Origin: Variovorax sp. Sphag1AA
Lineage (GTDB): Bacteria; Pseudomonadota; Gammaproteobacteria; Burkholderiales; Burkholderiaceae_C
Length of the DNA: 64,000 bases
Direction: 5' to 3'
Assembly: GCF_014192575.1 (NCBI RefSeq)
Contig: NZ_JACHYC010000008.1
Span: forward strand, 1 to 64,000
In this document: positions 48,093-56,353 of the stretch, one piece after another
How the letters are laid out: the number at the start of each line of letters is the position of its first letter
How positions within the stretch are numbered: position 1 is the first letter of the stretch
The notes under the pieces: generated by a model
The model's database searches: none
What the model was told of the DNA's origin: nothing
The model's input: the letters and a program-made list of their open reading frames with translations, nothing else
Position numbers and translations under genes: made by a program

Positions 48093-49277
48093 TTACTGGG
48101 CTTCCTTCGCCGGGTCCTTCACGCGATCGAACTTGTCGAACTCCACGTTGACCAGTTTGCCGCCCACCTTCTCGACCTTGCGGATGTAGACCGTCTGAAC
48201 GATGTCGCGCGTGGCGGCATCAATCTCGATGGGGCCGCGCGGGCTCTCGAACGTCAGGCCCTTGAGTGCCTGCATCACCTTGTCGCCCGAGACGTCGCCC
48301 TTGGTCTTGGCGAGCGCCAGGTCGATGGCCGCCATGGCGTCATAGGCCGTCACCGCGAAGTAGTTCGGCCGCAGCGAAGTACCAAACTGCGCCTCGAAGT
48401 CCTTCACGAACTTCTGGTTCTTGGCGCTCGGATGCGCATAGGAGTAGTGGTGGCTGGTGACGAGGCCCAGCGCCACGTCGCCCGTGACTTCCATGAAGCT
48501 GTCGTCGGTGGCCTCGCCGGTCGCGAAGAGCTTGATGCCGGCATCTTCCATGCCGCGTTCCTTCCACACCTTGAGGAAAGCCGGCGGCATCACGCCCGAG
48601 GGAAAGAAGAAGAACACCGCCTGCGGCTTCGCATCCTTGATGCGCTGCACGTAGGCAGAGAAGTCGGGGTTGTTCATCGGCGTGCGCACTTCGCCGACCA
48701 CCTTGCCGCCGCCGGCGGTGAAGGCCTTCTTGAACGCAGTCTCTGCATCCTGGCCCGACGCGTAGTCGGCCACCACCGTGTAGGCCTCCTTGACGTTCTG
48801 CTTGAGCATGTAGCGCGCCATCGGATCGGTCACCTGTTGCACCGTGAAGGACAAGCGCGCGATGTACGGCGAGCTGCCCGTGATGGCGGAAGACGCCGCA
48901 TTCATCACGATCGTCGGGATCTTGGCCTGCGTCGCGATCGCGCCGACGGCATAAGCGTTCGGGCTGAAGTCCAGACCCGTGAGCACGCTGACCTTGTCGC
49001 GCACGATCAGCTCCTGCGCGATGCGCTTGGCGGCGTCGGGCGCGGGGCCTGCAGTGTCCTTCTTGATGATCTCGACGGGCCGGCCTGCGATCTTGCCGCC
49101 ATGCTCCTTGAGGTACAGAGCAACGCCCGCGTCGAACTGGCGGCCGTAGTCGGCATAGGGGCCGGAGTAGGTGGCGATCAAACCGATACGCAGCGCGTCC
49201 TGCGCAAAGGCGGGGACGTGTGCAGCGGCGCAAGCCATGATGGCTGCGCCCAACAATGTTCTCTTGGTCATCTTCAT
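48093..49277 (-). CDS. livK: LivK-type periplasmic solute-binding protein
   Basis: A 394-residue receptor with a signal peptide (residues 1-25, ending PAFAQ) and the Peripla_BP_6 fold (IGLIATYSGPYADYGRQ near the mature start). These receptors bind amino acids, amides or aromatic acids. AGGAG lies eight bases before the ATG at 49277; a long upstream open frame is spurious. The binding pocket cannot be read by eye, so specificity comes from operon context only. Confidence 0.92.
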   Translation of the reverse strand: MKMTKRTLLGAAIMACAAAHVPAFAQDALRIGLIATYSGPYADYGRQFDAGVALYLKEHGGKIAGRPVEIIKKDTAGPAPDAAKRIAQELIVRDKVSVLTGLDFSPNAYAVGAIATQAKIPTIVMNAASSAITGSSPYIARLSFTVQQVTDPMARYMLKQNVKEAYTVVADYASGQDAETAFKKAFTAGGGKVVGEVRTPMNNPDFSAYVQRIKDAKPQAVFFFFPSGVMPPAFLKVWKERGMEDAGIKLFATGEATDDSFMEVTGDVALGLVTSHHYSYAHPSAKNQKFVKDFEAQFGTSLRPNYFAVTAYDAMAAIDLALAKTKGDVSGDKVMQALKGLTFESPRGPIEIDAATRDIVQTVYIRKVEKVGGKLVNVEFDKFDRVKDPAKEAQ

Positions 49278-49297
49278 CGAGGAACTCCTGGGGGTTG

Positions 49298-49311
49298 ACC
49301 GGCAAGCCGGT
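49298..49311 (-). promoter_or_regulatory. Small hairpin ahead of livK
   Basis: ACCGGC and GCCGGT form a perfect 6-base stem around AA in the 44-base gap between the reductase gene and livK, 21 bases before the livK start. It may set the ratio of receptor to enzyme transcripts. Confidence 0.35.
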
Positions 49312-49321
49312 GGAAATCGTT

Positions 49322-50548
49322 CTAAAGGGTCTTGAGGTCGAAGGACTCGTCGCTCAGTTGCTGCGGATCGATCCGCACGCGACGCGCGATCAGCTTTCGG
49401 CTCAGCATGTGTTCCGCCGGCCGGTTCACCGAGTGCGCGGCCACGACCGCGCCTTCGCGCAGGTAGAAAAGACTGAAGCGGTCCGTCTGCATGTCGCCAC
49501 GCGCGATCACCTCGTCGCCGGGCATTGCCAATCCGGCCATCTGCAGCTTGAGGTTGTGCTGGTCGCTCCAGAACCACGGCACGCCTTCGAAAGGTTGAGG
49601 CTTGCCCGCGAGTGCACTGGCTGCTGCGCGCGCGCCATCGTTAGCCGCCTGGATGGACTCCAGCCGCATGCGCGCGGGGCCTCCCGGGGTCGTGGGTGCT
49701 TCAGTGTTCGCGACATCGCCCACAGCGATGACGTTCGGCGCACTGGTGCGACCCAGCGCGTCGGTCAGGATGCCGTTGTCGCACGCGACACCCGCCTGCT
49801 GCGCCAACTCGACATTGGGCTGAACGCCGATGCCCAGCACGACCATGTCGCAGTCGATCCGGCGGCCATCGTCCAACTCAACATGCTCGACCCGACCCGA
49901 CGCGCCGGACAACGCACGCACACCACGGCCGAGGACGAGTTCGACATTGCGTTGGCGATGCGCGTTGGCGAGGTACTCCGACATCAATGGCGGAAAGCTG
50001 CGCGCGAGCAATCGTGGCTGGCTTTCGACAACGGTGACAGAGGCGCCTCGTGCTGCCAGTGCCGACGCGACTTCGAGGCCGATGAATCCACCACCGATCA
50101 CGCAGGCCCGTGTGGCCTTGGACAGCGCATCGGATACGCGCAAGGCGTCATCCAGCGTTCGAAGGTTGAATACACCTTCAAGGTCACTGCCGGTGACTGG
50201 CAGCGGCCTGCAACGCGCGCCGGTCGCCAAGGCGAGCGTGCCGTATTTCAGGATGCTCCCGTCGTCGAGTGTCAGGGTCTGCGCCCCGGTGTTCAACGCA
50301 GTCGCCCGATGCCCAAGACGAAGATCAATACCCTGGACGTCAAAGAAGTCAGCGCCTCGCAGCGGCAGCGAGTCAAGGGTGGTCTTCCCGGTTAGCACCC
50401 CCTTGGACAACGGCGGACGCTGATACGGTGCGTGACGTTCATCGCCCAGCATCACGATGGGCGCGTCGAAGCCCAGCTCGCGTGCGCTGGCAGCCAGTTG
50501 CGTGCCGGCATAGGACGCCCCGACGATGACGAGCGGAGAAGCGTTCAT
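49322..50548 (-). CDS. FAD-dependent ferredoxin reductase
   Basis: A 408-residue flavoprotein of the glutathione-reductase-like ferredoxin reductase group (as in ThcD, DdmA, CndC): FAD motif IVGASYAGTQLA, NAD-binding VIGGGFIGLEVASALA, and FAD motif NVIAVGDVAN. It transfers electrons from NAD(P)H to the ferredoxin encoded just upstream, with which it overlaps (TGATG at 50548). Together they form the electron chain for the Rieske oxygenase of the operon. Confidence 0.92.
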   Translation of the reverse strand: MNASPLVIVGASYAGTQLAASARELGFDAPIVMLGDERHAPYQRPPLSKGVLTGKTTLDSLPLRGADFFDVQGIDLRLGHRATALNTGAQTLTLDDGSILKYGTLALATGARCRPLPVTGSDLEGVFNLRTLDDALRVSDALSKATRACVIGGGFIGLEVASALAARGASVTVVESQPRLLARSFPPLMSEYLANAHRQRNVELVLGRGVRALSGASGRVEHVELDDGRRIDCDMVVLGIGVQPNVELAQQAGVACDNGILTDALGRTSAPNVIAVGDVANTEAPTTPGGPARMRLESIQAANDGARAAASALAGKPQPFEGVPWFWSDQHNLKLQMAGLAMPGDEVIARGDMQTDRFSLFYLREGAVVAAHSVNRPAEHMLSRKLIARRVRIDPQQLSDESFDLKTL

Positions 50549-50871
50549 CACACCTGGCTCTCTGGAATGCGCACGGTGAGCCCTTCGAGCGCCGGTGTGA
50601 TGACGATCTGGCAACCCAGACGACTGCCGGGAAGACGATCGGACGCGACGCCGTCGAGCAGCTCGTTCTCCATGTCATCGGGCGCGGGCAGCCGGTCCAT
50701 GAACGCGTCTTCGACGTAGACATGGCAGGTCGCGCAGGAACAGCACCCGCCGCACTCGGCATCGATGCCGCGCACGTTGTGGTGGATGGCGGTTTCCATC
50801 ACGCTGGTACCGACTTTGGCGTCGATGCTGCGCGTGCTGCCGTCCTTGAGGATGTAGTTGATCGTGGGCAT
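50548..50871 (-). CDS. Adrenodoxin-type [2Fe-2S] ferredoxin
   Basis: A 107-residue ferredoxin with cluster ligands Cys40, Cys46, Cys49 and Cys87 (C-x5-C-x2-C...C), as in adrenodoxin/putidaredoxin-type proteins. Two extra Cys (43 and 44) lie inside the loop. It should carry electrons from the FAD reductase (next gene, overlapping) to the Rieske oxygenase. It lies seven bases after the glutamine-synthetase-like gene. Confidence 0.93.
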   Translation of the reverse strand: MPTINYILKDGSTRSIDAKVGTSVMETAIHHNVRGIDAECGGCCSCATCHVYVEDAFMDRLPAPDDMENELLDGVASDRLPGSRLGCQIVITPALEGLTVRIPESQV

Positions 50872-50878
50872 GACGAAC

Positions 50879-52318
50879 TCAGAACATGTCGAAGTACTCG
50901 CGGTGTTCCCACTCGCTGACTTCGAGGTTGAAGCGGGCGATCTCTGCCTCCTTGATGTGGCAGTAGTAGTCGACGAAGCGCGTGCCGAGTTGCTCCTTCA
51001 GCACGGTGTCGGCGCGCAGTGCGGCGAGCGCGTCGGCGAGCGAACGTGGGAGCTGGTCGGCAGTGGTTTCGTATGGGGCGTCCGCCGAGGGACCCGGATC
51101 GAGCTGCCTTCGCATTCCGTCGAGACCCGAGAAGATCTGCGAGGCGAGGTACAGGTACGGATTGGCCGTCGGCTCGCCCACGCGGTTCTCGATGCGCGTC
51201 GCGTTCTGGCCTGCACCACCGAGCACACGCAGCATCGCGCCACGGTTGTCGCGGGCCCAGATGGCGCGATCAGGCGCCAGCGAGAAGGGACGGTAGCGGC
51301 GATACCCATTGATGGTGGGACTGGCCAGCGGTGCCGAGCCGCGTGCATGCGCCTTGAGGCCTGCCAGGTAGTGCATGCCCAACGGGCTCAGCGCCGTGTC
51401 GTCGTTCTGCGGCACGAAGGCGTTGCGGCCATCCGCCTTGTTGCGCAGCGACTGATGCAAATGCCATCCGCTCGACATCACATTGGGGATGCGCGGCCGG
51501 CACATGAAGGTCGCGTGGTAGCCATGGCGCTGGCAGATCTGCTTGATCGCGCTGCGCAGCAACACCATCGTGTCGGCCGGCACCAGCCCCGCCGTCGGAC
51601 CGAACACCAGCTCGAACTGGCTGGGGCCGAACTCGATTTCCAGCGAAAGCAGCGGAAGGCCCAGCGCCATCAGTTGCGATCGCAACAGCTCCATGAGCGG
51701 CTCGACGCGGTCATAGCGCAGCTCGGTCAGGTACTGATGGCCCTGCGTCAGCAACGAGACGCGCGGCGGCTCGCCCGGCTGTCCTGCATGTTCGAGGCGC
51801 AGGCTCGGGTCGTCGAGCTTGAACACATGGAACTCGACTTCGAGGCCAGCGACGAACTCCAGGCCCAGCTCGTCAAGTTCGCCCACCGCACGCTGCAGGA
51901 TCTGGCGAGTGCCGAATACGCACGGCTTGCCGTCCGTGGTGAAGGCATCGCAAAGCACCCAGCCGGTGCGCGGCGACCACGGAAGCACACGATAGGTGCC
52001 CGGGTCCGGCACGATCTTGAAATCGGCCCCGCCTTGCATACCGGGGTTGTCGAAGCCGCCGCCGGCGGTGAACACCGGAAAGACGGTCTTGTGCGATGTG
52101 TCCTTCGCGAGCAGGGTCGATGTGAGGTTGACCCCTTCCAGCAGTGCGTCCTGGGCCGCATGCGCGACCAGTGTCTTGCCGCGCAGCATGCCGTGCTGAT
52201 CGGGCCAGACGAAGCGGACCACGTCCACCTCCCCTGACTTGAGGCGCGCGATGACCTCGTTCGCCTGCTTGCGCTGGTCGCCGGACCAGAGGCCGAAGTG
52301 TTCAACAAAGCTTTCCAT
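50879..52318 (-). CDS. Glutamine-synthetase-like gamma-glutamyl ligase
   Basis: A 479-residue glutamine-synthetase-family enzyme. It has an N-terminal beta-grasp (VVRFVWPDQHGMLRGK) and a catalytic domain with GLEVEFHVF, SSGWHLHQSL, the phosphate-contacting YRRYRPFSLAPDRAIWARDNRGAMLR and RVGEPTANPYLYLA. It is closer in pattern to gamma-glutamyl-amine synthetases (PuuA, aniline AtdA1/TdnQ) than to GlnA, and it lacks the GlnA adenylylation-loop Tyr context. Expected reaction: ATP-dependent ligation of glutamate to an amine (inference). Eleven bases after the Rieske gene. The start is the ATG at 52318; the long open frame upstream is antisense to nothing and lies over the Rieske gene. Confidence 0.88.
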   Translation of the reverse strand: MESFVEHFGLWSGDQRKQANEVIARLKSGEVDVVRFVWPDQHGMLRGKTLVAHAAQDALLEGVNLTSTLLAKDTSHKTVFPVFTAGGGFDNPGMQGGADFKIVPDPGTYRVLPWSPRTGWVLCDAFTTDGKPCVFGTRQILQRAVGELDELGLEFVAGLEVEFHVFKLDDPSLRLEHAGQPGEPPRVSLLTQGHQYLTELRYDRVEPLMELLRSQLMALGLPLLSLEIEFGPSQFELVFGPTAGLVPADTMVLLRSAIKQICQRHGYHATFMCRPRIPNVMSSGWHLHQSLRNKADGRNAFVPQNDDTALSPLGMHYLAGLKAHARGSAPLASPTINGYRRYRPFSLAPDRAIWARDNRGAMLRVLGGAGQNATRIENRVGEPTANPYLYLASQIFSGLDGMRRQLDPGPSADAPYETTADQLPRSLADALAALRADTVLKEQLGTRFVDYYCHIKEAEIARFNLEVSEWEHREYFDMF

Positions 52319-52329
52319 GATCGTCGTGC

Positions 52330-53652
52330 TCAGGCAGACAGACGTGCAGAAGCCCAGTCGCTGCTCTGGCGCCGCGCGAGGTCGGCGTCCTTGCAGTACG
52401 TCTCGACATTGGCGGCATTCGCCACGCCATCGATGGAGGGCGGACCAGTGAGCGCGGTGGCCTGCTCGGCGTTGGGCTGCATCGGCGGCTTGTCGCCGGC
52501 CATCGTGCTGTCGATGGCTTCCAGCAGCATGCGGCGGTAGGCAACGATGCCCTTGTCCGTCGTGCCGAGGTGTTCGCGCGTGCGGTTCTGGATCGGCCCC
52601 ATGGACTCGCACGCCCATTGGTCGTGCACGTTGATGTCCTCGCCCATGCCGGTGTAGGTCTGCTTCAGCTGCTCCTCGACGCTGTAGCCGTAGTTGTTGC
52701 GCTTGTTCTTGCGCGAGGTGTATTCGGGCAACTCGATCGTGCCGAGGCGCTGCTCGCGCATCTGCTGCTTGTCGACCGGACCGGTGAAGCTGGTGAAGAT
52801 CGCATACCAGTAGCAGTGCGTGTCGTCCACGGGCACATGCCATTGGGAGATGGTCATCTCGCTGCTCATCGGAATGACGAAGGCCTGCGGGAAGACGACG
52901 TTGGTGACGCGCACATGCGTCTGCTCTTCGGAGAGCTTGCGCAGCGTGGTGAGCTGCATGCCGAAAGGTGCAGGCGCGACTCGGATCTCGGGGCAGTCGT
53001 ATTCGCGAAGCACCTGCGTGATCGCCATCTCGGAATCGGCAGAGGCACCCCGGAACTGCTTGCCGTAGCTCTCGGAGGTGTCCTCGTCTTCAAAGAAGCG
53101 GTGCAGGAACGAGGCGTGCGCGGGGTCCATCCCCACTTCGAGCGCCTGCAGCCAGTTGCACTCCCACAGGCCCTTGAATGCAAAGGTGTGGCTGTCGGGC
53201 GCGACGAAGCAGTCGAAGTCCGGGAAGGCCGGGGGCTCGCCTTCGCCGATGTACGCAAAGATGACACCGCTCTTCTCGACGACCGGGTAGGCCGACTGCT
53301 GAATGCGCGTGCAGAGCTTGCTGCCCGCAGGTTCAGCCGGCGTCTCGAGGCACTGGCCGCTGGCATCGAACAGCCAGCCGTGGAACGCGCAACGCAGACC
53401 ACCGGCTTCGAGACGGCCGAATGCGAGGTCGGCACCACGGTGGGGACAGTCGCGATCCAGCATGCCGAGCTTGCCTTGCTGGTCACGGAAGAGGACGAAG
53501 TCCTGGCCCATGAGCTTCACCGGCTTGAGGGGGCGCGGACCCTTCAACTCTTCGGTCAAGGCCACGGGTTGCCAGTAGCGGCGAAGCAGCTTGCCCGCCG
53601 GCATGTCGGGCCCGACGCGGGTCATCAGGTCATTCTTTTCAGCGCTGATCAT
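52330..53652 (-). CDS. Rieske non-haem iron oxygenase, alpha subunit
   Basis: A 440-residue ring-hydroxylating or demethylating oxygenase alpha subunit. Rieske cluster C-P-H-R-G (Cys69, His71) and C-A-F-H-G-W (Cys88, His91); mononuclear iron site around Asp176-x2-His179-x4-His184 in VGMDPAHASFLHRF. No beta subunit gene follows, so it belongs to the homo-oligomeric phthalate 4,5-dioxygenase/dicamba-demethylase-like group, which uses a separate ferredoxin and GR-type reductase, both present here. AGGAG eight bases before the ATG at 53652. First gene of the ten-gene operon. Confidence 0.93.
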   Translation of the reverse strand: MISAEKNDLMTRVGPDMPAGKLLRRYWQPVALTEELKGPRPLKPVKLMGQDFVLFRDQQGKLGMLDRDCPHRGADLAFGRLEAGGLRCAFHGWLFDASGQCLETPAEPAGSKLCTRIQQSAYPVVEKSGVIFAYIGEGEPPAFPDFDCFVAPDSHTFAFKGLWECNWLQALEVGMDPAHASFLHRFFEDEDTSESYGKQFRGASADSEMAITQVLREYDCPEIRVAPAPFGMQLTTLRKLSEEQTHVRVTNVVFPQAFVIPMSSEMTISQWHVPVDDTHCYWYAIFTSFTGPVDKQQMREQRLGTIELPEYTSRKNKRNNYGYSVEEQLKQTYTGMGEDINVHDQWACESMGPIQNRTREHLGTTDKGIVAYRRMLLEAIDSTMAGDKPPMQPNAEQATALTGPPSIDGVANAANVETYCKDADLARRQSSDWASARLSA

Positions 53653-53686
53653 GTGGGACTCCTGAAATTGGTGGGGACTGCACGCG

Positions 53687-53698
53687 ATTGCATGCAAT
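53687..53698. promoter_or_regulatory. GntR operator palindrome, Rieske operon side
   Basis: ATTGCATGCAAT is a perfect 12-base palindrome, 35 bases upstream of the Rieske start codon and seven bases past the proposed -10 box, so it would cover the transcription start. The same 12-mer occurs once more before the divergent GntR gene. FCD-type GntR operators of the form TTG-N4-CAA are well known. Confidence 0.75.
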
Positions 53699-53705
53699 GG
53701 TACTC

Positions 53706-53735
53706 ATTGTTCGCCCGAAGGTTGATGAAGGTCAA
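53706..53735 (-). promoter_or_regulatory. Putative sigma-70 promoter of the Rieske operon
   Basis: On the minus strand TTGACC (53735-53730) is followed after 18 bases by AACAAT (53711-53706). The -35 box is near consensus and the -10 box matches four of six positions. The operator palindrome follows at once. Confidence 0.45.
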
Positions 53736-53867
53736 TGGATTGAGCAGGTGAAACGTCCAATTTCGCGGGTAAATACCTACGTTTCGGCCGATCTTTCTTG
53801 ATGCACAGACCCGCTTTCTTTAGTCATGTGTCCATGTGCATGCATTAAACGGGCCAGAAACGACTTC

Positions 53868-53898
53868 TTGCGTGCGACCTCGGCCACAGGACTAGAAT
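53868..53898 (+). promoter_or_regulatory. Putative promoter of the GntR gene
   Basis: TTGCGT (53868-53873), a 19-base spacer and TAGAAT (53893-53898, five of six matches). The second operator palindrome begins 11 bases downstream, mirroring the layout of the divergent promoter. Confidence 0.4.
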
Positions 53899-53908
53899 CA
53901 GCCGTCTT

Positions 53909-53922
53909 GATTGCATGCAATC
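53909..53922. promoter_or_regulatory. GntR operator palindrome, regulator side
   Basis: GATTGCATGCAATC is a perfect 14-base palindrome containing the 12-mer found before the Rieske gene. It ends six bases before the GntR ATG, so a bound regulator would block its own expression. A weaker relative, TGCATGCA, lies between the two at 53837-53844. Confidence 0.75.
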
Positions 53923-53928
53923 CCAGCC

Positions 53929-54657
53929 ATGGACTCTCAACAATCCCGCGTCTTGGTACAGCTGCGCGACATGATCCTCAAGGGCGAGTTCGTCCCAGGG
54001 GAACGTCTTGCAGAGATCCCTCTTGCCGAACGAATGGGCGCGTCACGCACGCCGGTTCGGCTTGCCCTTGGCAGCCTGGAACATGAAGGGCTGATCGAGC
54101 CCTCGCCCGCCGGCGGCTACCAGATGCGCCGCTTCACATCACGCGAGATCGCCGACGCGATCCGAGTCCGCGGCGTCATCGAGGGCTTTGCGGCCCGGCT
54201 GCTCGCCGAAGAGGGCGCGCCGCGCCAATTGCTGCGCGACCTGAACGACTGCCTCGATGCCGGTGACAAGGCGGTGAACAAGCCCCAGATGGAGCTGGAC
54301 GACTACGCGGCCTATGTCGAGATGAACGACAACTTCCATCGGCTCATCATCGACGGCTGCGGCAACTCGACGCTCAAGCGAATCATGGAGCTGCTGGTGG
54401 GGCAGCCCTTCGCGTCACCGAGCGCGATGCTGCCGATGCAGTCGTCGATGGAAGAAGGCCAGCAGTGGATGCAGCAGGCTCATCGCCAACACCACGCGCT
54501 GGTGCAGGCGATCGAGCGGGGCCAGGGGTCTCGCGCACAAGCCTTGGGCGAAGAGCATGTCGAGATCGCGCGCATGAATCTCGACTACGCACTCGATCGC
54601 CCCGAGATCGCCGCGGAGCTGATGCCAGGCCTGCGTCTCGTCGCCGGCAAACGCTAG
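53929..54657 (+). CDS. GntR-family (FCD) transcriptional regulator
   Basis: A 242-residue regulator: winged helix-turn-helix (about residues 5-70; LAEIPLAERMGASRTPVRLALG) and FCD effector domain (about 80-225) with DDYAAYVEMNDNFHRLI and a further metal-ligand His in QHHALVQAI. I start at the ATG at 53929; an in-frame TTG six codons earlier falls inside the palindrome. It is divergent from the Rieske operon and flanked by matching palindromes, so it very likely represses that operon and itself until its ligand is bound. Confidence 0.9.
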   Translation: MDSQQSRVLVQLRDMILKGEFVPGERLAEIPLAERMGASRTPVRLALGSLEHEGLIEPSPAGGYQMRRFTSREIADAIRVRGVIEGFAARLLAEEGAPRQLLRDLNDCLDAGDKAVNKPQMELDDYAAYVEMNDNFHRLIIDGCGNSTLKRIMELLVGQPFASPSAMLPMQSSMEEGQQWMQQAHRQHHALVQAIERGQGSRAQALGEEHVEIARMNLDYALDRPEIAAELMPGLRLVAGKR

Positions 54658-55568
54658 GTCTGGATGAACTCGCCGGGCGCCAGCCCGGTTCGCGGCGGGA
54701 GCGCCTCGCCCATCATCTCGCGCAGCGTCGATTCGATCATGGCCGACATCGCGTCGAGCGCGAGGTCGTTCGGCTCGGTGCCGAAGGGCTCCTCGATCTC
54801 GGCACTCAAGGCCTCGAGCGCGAAGAAGGTGTAAGCAATGAAGGCGACGATCACCGGCGTCATCGGCCCGATCGCGTCGACCAGCCCGAACGGCAGCAGC
54901 ACGCAATACAGGTAGATCGTGCGGTGGATGATCACCGAGTACGTGAACGGGATCGGCGTGCTTGCGATGCGCTCGCAGCCGCCCAGGGCTTCGGTCAAAC
55001 GGCCAAGCGGTACTTCCATGGCCTGCACGAGCGCAGGTGAGACCTGCCCCGCCCGGAGCCGCTCGGCCAGCCACTCGCCCGTCATGAGCAGCAGGATCGC
55101 CGGCTTGTAGCGTGCAGCCTGCACGCGGGCGCAGTCCTGCGGCGCAAGCAATCGCTCCAAGTCGGCCTTCGCATCGGTCATGCGCAACTGGTGCCGCAGC
55201 GCGTGCACGAAGGCCATCAGCCGCGCAGTGAGCACGGGCACGTCCGACGGTGGATCGACCAACGTCAGCGCCTGCCGCACGAGCGCGCGCGTTTCGTTGA
55301 GCAGCGTGCCCCAGAGCGTGCGTGCCTCCCAGTAGCGCGCATAGCTCGTGCTGTTGCGAAAGCCCAGGAAGATGGCGAGCGTCAAGCCGATCAGCGAGAA
55401 CGGCACGAAGTTGAGCGGGATCTTCCATGCGAACACGACACCGTGCAGCACCGTGACCAGGATCGCGAACGCAGTGGTCGCAATCAACTGCGGCAGGATC
55501 ACCGGCAGCACCGAGCCCCGCCAGACAAAGAGCATGCGAAACCAGTTCGGGCGCGGTCGGACGATCAT
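54654..55568 (-). CDS. Bestrophin-family (RFP-TM/UPF0187) membrane protein
   Basis: A 304-residue membrane protein of the bestrophin-like group: PNWFRMLFVWRGSVL at the N-terminus, GFRNSTSYARYWEAR after the second helix and a late IEEPFGTEPNDLALD segment. Bacterial members form pentameric ion channels. Its stop overlaps the GntR stop tail to tail by four bases. No functional link to neighbours is evident. Confidence 0.9.
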   Translation of the reverse strand: MIVRPRPNWFRMLFVWRGSVLPVILPQLIATTAFAILVTVLHGVVFAWKIPLNFVPFSLIGLTLAIFLGFRNSTSYARYWEARTLWGTLLNETRALVRQALTLVDPPSDVPVLTARLMAFVHALRHQLRMTDAKADLERLLAPQDCARVQAARYKPAILLLMTGEWLAERLRAGQVSPALVQAMEVPLGRLTEALGGCERIASTPIPFTYSVIIHRTIYLYCVLLPFGLVDAIGPMTPVIVAFIAYTFFALEALSAEIEEPFGTEPNDLALDAMSAMIESTLREMMGEALPPRTGLAPGEFIQT

Positions 55569-55706
55569 GCGCGCATCATGCACCCTGGACTGACCGCCCT
55601 CCCCCAATCAGTCTGAAACGGCCTGCACCACGGTCCGCGCGTCCTCCTCGCCACGTTCATGGCGCAACGCGCGAATTCGCGGTGGCCTTATCGAAGGCGC
55701 CGTTTC

Positions 55707-55877
55707 TCAGCCCCCCAGATCGCGCACAGACTTCCAATTGTCCCAAGCGGTATCTTCATCGGAAGTGCGATGCGATTCGGCCTCCTCGAACGAAGCCGCA
55801 CGATCGGCGCATGGGACAGAGGCAAGATCCACGAGTGCGCCGTCAGGGCGCTGGTCAGACAGGGCTGCGAGTTTCAT
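55707..55877 (-). CDS. Possible small protein or gene remnant
   Basis: A 56-residue frame from an ATG at 55877 to a TGA at 55707. It starts MKLAALSDQRPDGALV, which recalls the N-terminus of fumarylacetoacetate-hydrolase-family proteins, but the rest is acidic and unrelated and the ribosome site is weak. It lies 30 bases after the other small gene on the same strand. Either a genuine short acidic protein or a truncated start of a lost gene. Confidence 0.3.
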   Translation of the reverse strand: MKLAALSDQRPDGALVDLASVPCADRAASFEEAESHRTSDEDTAWDNWKSVRDLGG

Positions 55878-55907
55878 GATAGTGATGAGCTGTAGATTGA
55901 AAGAGAT

Positions 55908-56108
55908 TCACGACGGTGAGGCCACGCGCACGGTCGGGACCGCGAACTCCCTGCCCACCATCTCCGTGGCGAACATGTAGTTGCGGCGGCCCTGCTCCGA
56001 GAGTCGATCCAGATCAACATGGCCTGCCGAGTCGCATGCGAATGCGAAGGCGCGGCCTGAGTTGAATAGCGATGAAAACCTCAACTCGAACCGGGTAGAT
56101 ACAGACAT
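55908..56108 (-). CDS. Small conserved-looking hypothetical protein
   Basis: A 66-residue protein from an ATG at 56108, with GGAGAGG four bases upstream. The segment ACDSAGHVDLDRLSEQGRRN followed by NYMFATEMVGREFA has the look of a folded small protein that I associate with uncharacterised Burkholderiales proteins; I cannot verify this. No signal peptide. Confidence 0.45.
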   Translation of the reverse strand: MSVSTRFELRFSSLFNSGRAFAFACDSAGHVDLDRLSEQGRRNYMFATEMVGREFAVPTVRVASPS

Positions 56109-56353
56109 TGCCCTCTCCGTACTGATGAAAGCCGATGTAGAAACTGTAGGCAAGAGCGCCTTGCGGGCCAAGACACTCGCCGACAACGCGGCATTGATCG
56201 ATGAGAAACAATGAGCCAACCTGGCGCGCTCGTTCATCTGCGCGGGCCTGCGGGCAAAGAGCCGCGACAATCTTTGCGGCCACCGGTCGCAGGATTCGAA
56301 AACTGCCGGTCGACTCCGACTTGCTCGAGCGTGCCTGAGTGAACTGAGCCCTG

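Larger units (their letters stand above)
55569..56353. other. Weakly coding region
   Basis: This 785-base stretch between the bestrophin and DUF2652 genes has lower coding density and slightly less biased base use than the rest. The only candidates I see are two short minus-strand frames (55908-56108 and 55707-55877), listed separately. Bases 56109-56353 hold nothing I can support. It may be decayed sequence or an old insertion point. Confidence 0.5.

Noticed and set aside
52319-52843. N-terminal extension of the glutamine-synthetase-like gene
   Set aside because: The open frame upstream overlaps the Rieske oxygenase on the same strand in another frame and shows no family similarity.
44022-53652. 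Reading the operon as ordinary leucine transport plus nitrogen assimilation
   Set aside because: A Rieske oxygenase with its own ferredoxin and reductase, all tightly coupled to the liv genes and to a GATase-like gene, does not fit simple amino-acid uptake.
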